Source of the DNA: Lachnospiraceae bacterium
GTDB lineage: Bacteria; Bacillota; Clostridia; Lachnospirales; Lachnospiraceae
DNA: 8,136 nt
NCBI GenBank assembly: GCA_900755865.1
Contig: CAAEHZ010000184.1
Coordinates: 1 to 8,136, forward strand
Direction of reading: 5' to 3'
Under the pieces are notes generated by a model. The model did no database searches. It worked only from the letters and a program-made list of their open reading frames with translations, and was not told where the DNA came from. Every line of letters starts with the position of its first letter. The stretch's first letter is position 1. The position numbers were made by a program, and so were the translations under genes. Positions 6,902-8,136 of the stretch are shown one piece after another.

Positions 6902-8007
6902 GAAAATACGCCGAACTCGCAGCCCACATGCTTTATCCTCACATCATCCACCAGAGTCCGGTATATGCCATCCTTTCTGTATAATTTAATCCGTCCGGTG
7001 CCGGTTCCCCCGTTTAACAGATGCTTATGCCGTCTGCTGCCGTCAGGTGCCTCATACTGAATCAGAAGCATATCCTTCTTTTTACAGCGCACCTCCGTAT
7101 ACATAACCGCTTTACAGGTTTCCTGCTTCACTCTCCAGATAATCCTGTCCGGCAGTTCAATGCACTCAAACATTGTCCTGGGGCGCATCCAGAATTTGGA
7201 GAAATTAAACTCAAATTCCTCTCCTTCATAATAAAAAGCTCCCAGCAGCTTCTTATTCAGAGGAATCCCGAAAATCCTCGGCTTTCCTCCTCCGATATCA
7301 AATACACTGTTTTTCAGCCGTTCTCCCGTAAACGTCCGCACCATATCATTCGAGGACAGCCAGACCCAGGGACTGGTAAAATTGCTGCCCCAGTTCTTGT
7401 CTGCATAACCGTAACAGTTTTCCGGGCGTACCTCGTAAACCTCTCCATTCCATTTTACCGTTCCGGAATATAAGGTTTTCATGCCCTCCGCATGCCAGTA
7501 CATCTCAAATGCCTGAATCCGGCGCAGAAGCTTTCCTGCGCCATATCCCACATTAAAGGGAACCTTCTTCTCCATCCTGAGATTCCAGGACATTTTCCCC
7601 GCCTGACACATATATTCCGGATGCGCCTTTACCTCTTCCTCCGTCAGGGAAATCCGCCCTTTTGTAGCCTTCTCCGACAGATAGCAGTCCTCTGCCGCCA
7701 GCGCAAAGGGTGCCTTTCCGTGGAGATTTACATCATCCCAGCCGAAGAATCGGTGAAGCTGCGCCGCATCCTCTCCCCATGCCCCTGCCTTTACCATCAG
7801 GTAAGAAGGATGCGGTCTGCCGAAAACGGGCTTTTTCTCCCCGTAATTGGGATTGCATAGGAAAAACTCAATAAAGAAGGTTTTTTCCTTCCCCGTTTTC
7901 TGATTTCTGCCGGTAAAGGAATGCCACCACCAGTCGTATCCCTTTTTTCCGAACCTGTCCGTAAGCATACATTCATCCCTTGTAATATCCGACTTCGCAA
8001 ATCCCAT
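6898..8007 (-). CDS. Tocopherol cyclase-like family protein, function unknown
   Basis: With ATG at 8007 the product has 369 residues. This start is chosen because GGAGGAG lies four bases upstream (8012-8018); the frame stays open back to GTG at 8109, but that extension runs through a set of inverted repeats and has no ribosome binding site. The N-terminal third (1-100) holds YDWWWHSF and KTFFIEFFL; the C-terminal part has the family-typical blocks GYGAGKLLRRIQAFEMYWHA (154-173), CYGYADKNWGSNFTSPWVWL (198-217) and NSVFDIGGGKPRIFG (233-247), then antiparallel strands to the end, as expected for two lipocalin-like barrels. There is no signal peptide or membrane segment. Plant and cyanobacterial relatives cyclise tocopherol precursors; an anaerobic gut Firmicute has no known tocopherol pathway, so the true ligand is probably a different hydrophobic compound. 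It is coupled to tatD through ATGA. Confidence 0.8.
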   Translation of the reverse strand: MGFAKSDITRDECMLTDRFGKKGYDWWWHSFTGRNQKTGKEKTFFIEFFLCNPNYGEKKPVFGRPHPSYLMVKAGAWGEDAAQLHRFFGWDDVNLHGKAPFALAAEDCYLSEKATKGRISLTEEEVKAHPEYMCQAGKMSWNLRMEKKVPFNVGYGAGKLLRRIQAFEMYWHAEGMKTLYSGTVKWNGEVYEVRPENCYGYADKNWGSNFTSPWVWLSSNDMVRTFTGERLKNSVFDIGGGKPRIFGIPLNKKLLGAFYYEGEEFEFNFSKFWMRPRTMFECIELPDRIIWRVKQETCKAVMYTEVRCKKKDMLLIQYEAPDGSRRHKHLLNGGTGTGRIKLYRKDGIYRTLVDDVRIKHVGCEFGVFS

Positions 8008-8011
8008 ACTA

Positions 8012-8018
8012 CTCCTCC
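8012..8018 (-). promoter_or_regulatory. Strong Shine-Dalgarno site fixing the start at 8007
   Basis: The minus strand reads GGAGGAG, then TAGT, then ATG. It is the strongest ribosome binding site in the window and decides against the longer GTG start at 8109. It begins three bases after the 3' arm of the outer inverted repeat at 8022-8029, so folding of the leader could affect access. Confidence 0.8.
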
Positions 8019-8021
8019 ATT

Positions 8022-8106
8022 CCGCAGGCATTTCTAATGCCGAAGGAATCGCGAACTGAATTTCAGATTCAGTTCTGCGATAAAGGCTACTTTGTGACGC
8101 CTGCGG
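8022..8106 (-). repeat. Dyad-rich 85-bp element in the 5' leader
   Basis: Outer arms CCGCAGGC (8022-8029) and GCCTGCGG (8099-8106) are perfect 8-bp inverted repeats. Inside lie a long hairpin with ATCGC plus GAACTGAAT (8048-8061) against ATTCAGTTC plus GCGAT (8067-8081), which is 14 pairs with one bulged T (8076) and a 5-base loop; GGCATT-TCT-AATGCC (8027-8041), which shares bases with the outer arm and so is an alternative to it; and AAAG-GCTA-CTTT (8082-8093). No T-run follows, so it is not an ordinary terminator in either direction. It may be a structured mRNA leader or a REP-like or MITE-like palindromic insertion. Confidence 0.75.
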
Positions 8107-8122
8107 CACAATATAGCCAAAG

Positions 8123-8136
8123 TCATATAAATATGA
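8123..8136. repeat. AT-rich palindrome at the window edge
   Basis: TCATAT and ATATGA are perfect 6-bp inverted arms around AA. Just downstream in the minus direction, TATATT (8110-8115) could be a -10 box for the leftward genes, but its -35 region would lie beyond the window, so the promoter cannot be judged. The palindrome could be an operator or chance in AT-rich sequence. Confidence 0.4.

Noticed and set aside
8048..8081. Long hairpin as a Rho-independent terminator
   Set aside because: No T-run follows the stem on either strand.
8008..8109. N-terminal extension of the tocopherol-cyclase-like gene from GTG at 8109
   Set aside because: There is no ribosome binding site before the GTG, the extension is made of the inverted-repeat element, and GGAGGAG fixes the start at 8007.
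1..8136. CRISPR array, tRNA, rRNA, insertion sequence or prophage genes
   Set aside because: No spaced direct repeats of CRISPR size, no tRNA cloverleaf or rRNA motifs, and no transposase or phage protein motifs were seen.

Overview
The window looks like a chromosomal segment from a gut Firmicute, most likely Lachnospiraceae. This is judged from the protein families, the moderate G+C, strong purine-rich Shine-Dalgarno sites and very tight gene packing; no rRNA or other marker is present, so the family-level call is inference.

Layout. On the plus strand, 1-1038 is the C-terminal 345 residues of a GH78-type alpha-L-rhamnosidase whose start lies before the window. Everything else is on the minus strand and reads from right to left. 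It begins with a 5' leader at 8008-8136 that carries a striking 85-bp nest of inverted repeats ending just before the ribosome binding site. Then come a tocopherol-cyclase-like protein (8007-6898), a TatD-family metal hydrolase (6901-6128, ATGA overlap), a possible 20-codon small ORF (6114-6052), a 638-residue protein with a beta-sandwich plus (alpha/alpha)6-type architecture that I cannot assign to a named family (6011-4095), a GH42 beta-galactosidase (4079-2028, 15 bp after the previous stop), and an AEC-family permease (1942-1028). The permease is separated from GH42 by 85 bp holding a 13-bp tandem repeat. It meets the rhamnosidase tail to tail with an 11-bp overlap of the two coding regions. 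No stretch over 300 bases lacks a gene.

How the genes may work together. The rhamnosidase, the unassigned (alpha/alpha)6 protein and GH42 form a small cytoplasmic glycan-processing set: none of the three visible sequences shows a secretion signal, although the rhamnosidase N-terminus is not visible. One hypothesis is that they strip rhamnose, an unknown or uronic-acid residue, and galactose in turn from short plant-type oligosaccharides. The step given to the middle enzyme is a guess. The tocopherol-cyclase-like and TatD genes are translationally coupled and look like a separate housekeeping or unknown-function pair that happens to sit upstream; no clear terminator separates them from the glycosidase genes. 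No sugar transporter or regulator is visible; the AEC permease belongs to a family that usually moves organic anions, not sugars.

The most unusual items are the dyad-rich leader element, the tandem repeat before the permease, the unassigned hydrolase with a Cys/His cluster, and a GH42 enzyme that lacks the cysteine zinc site known in some relatives.
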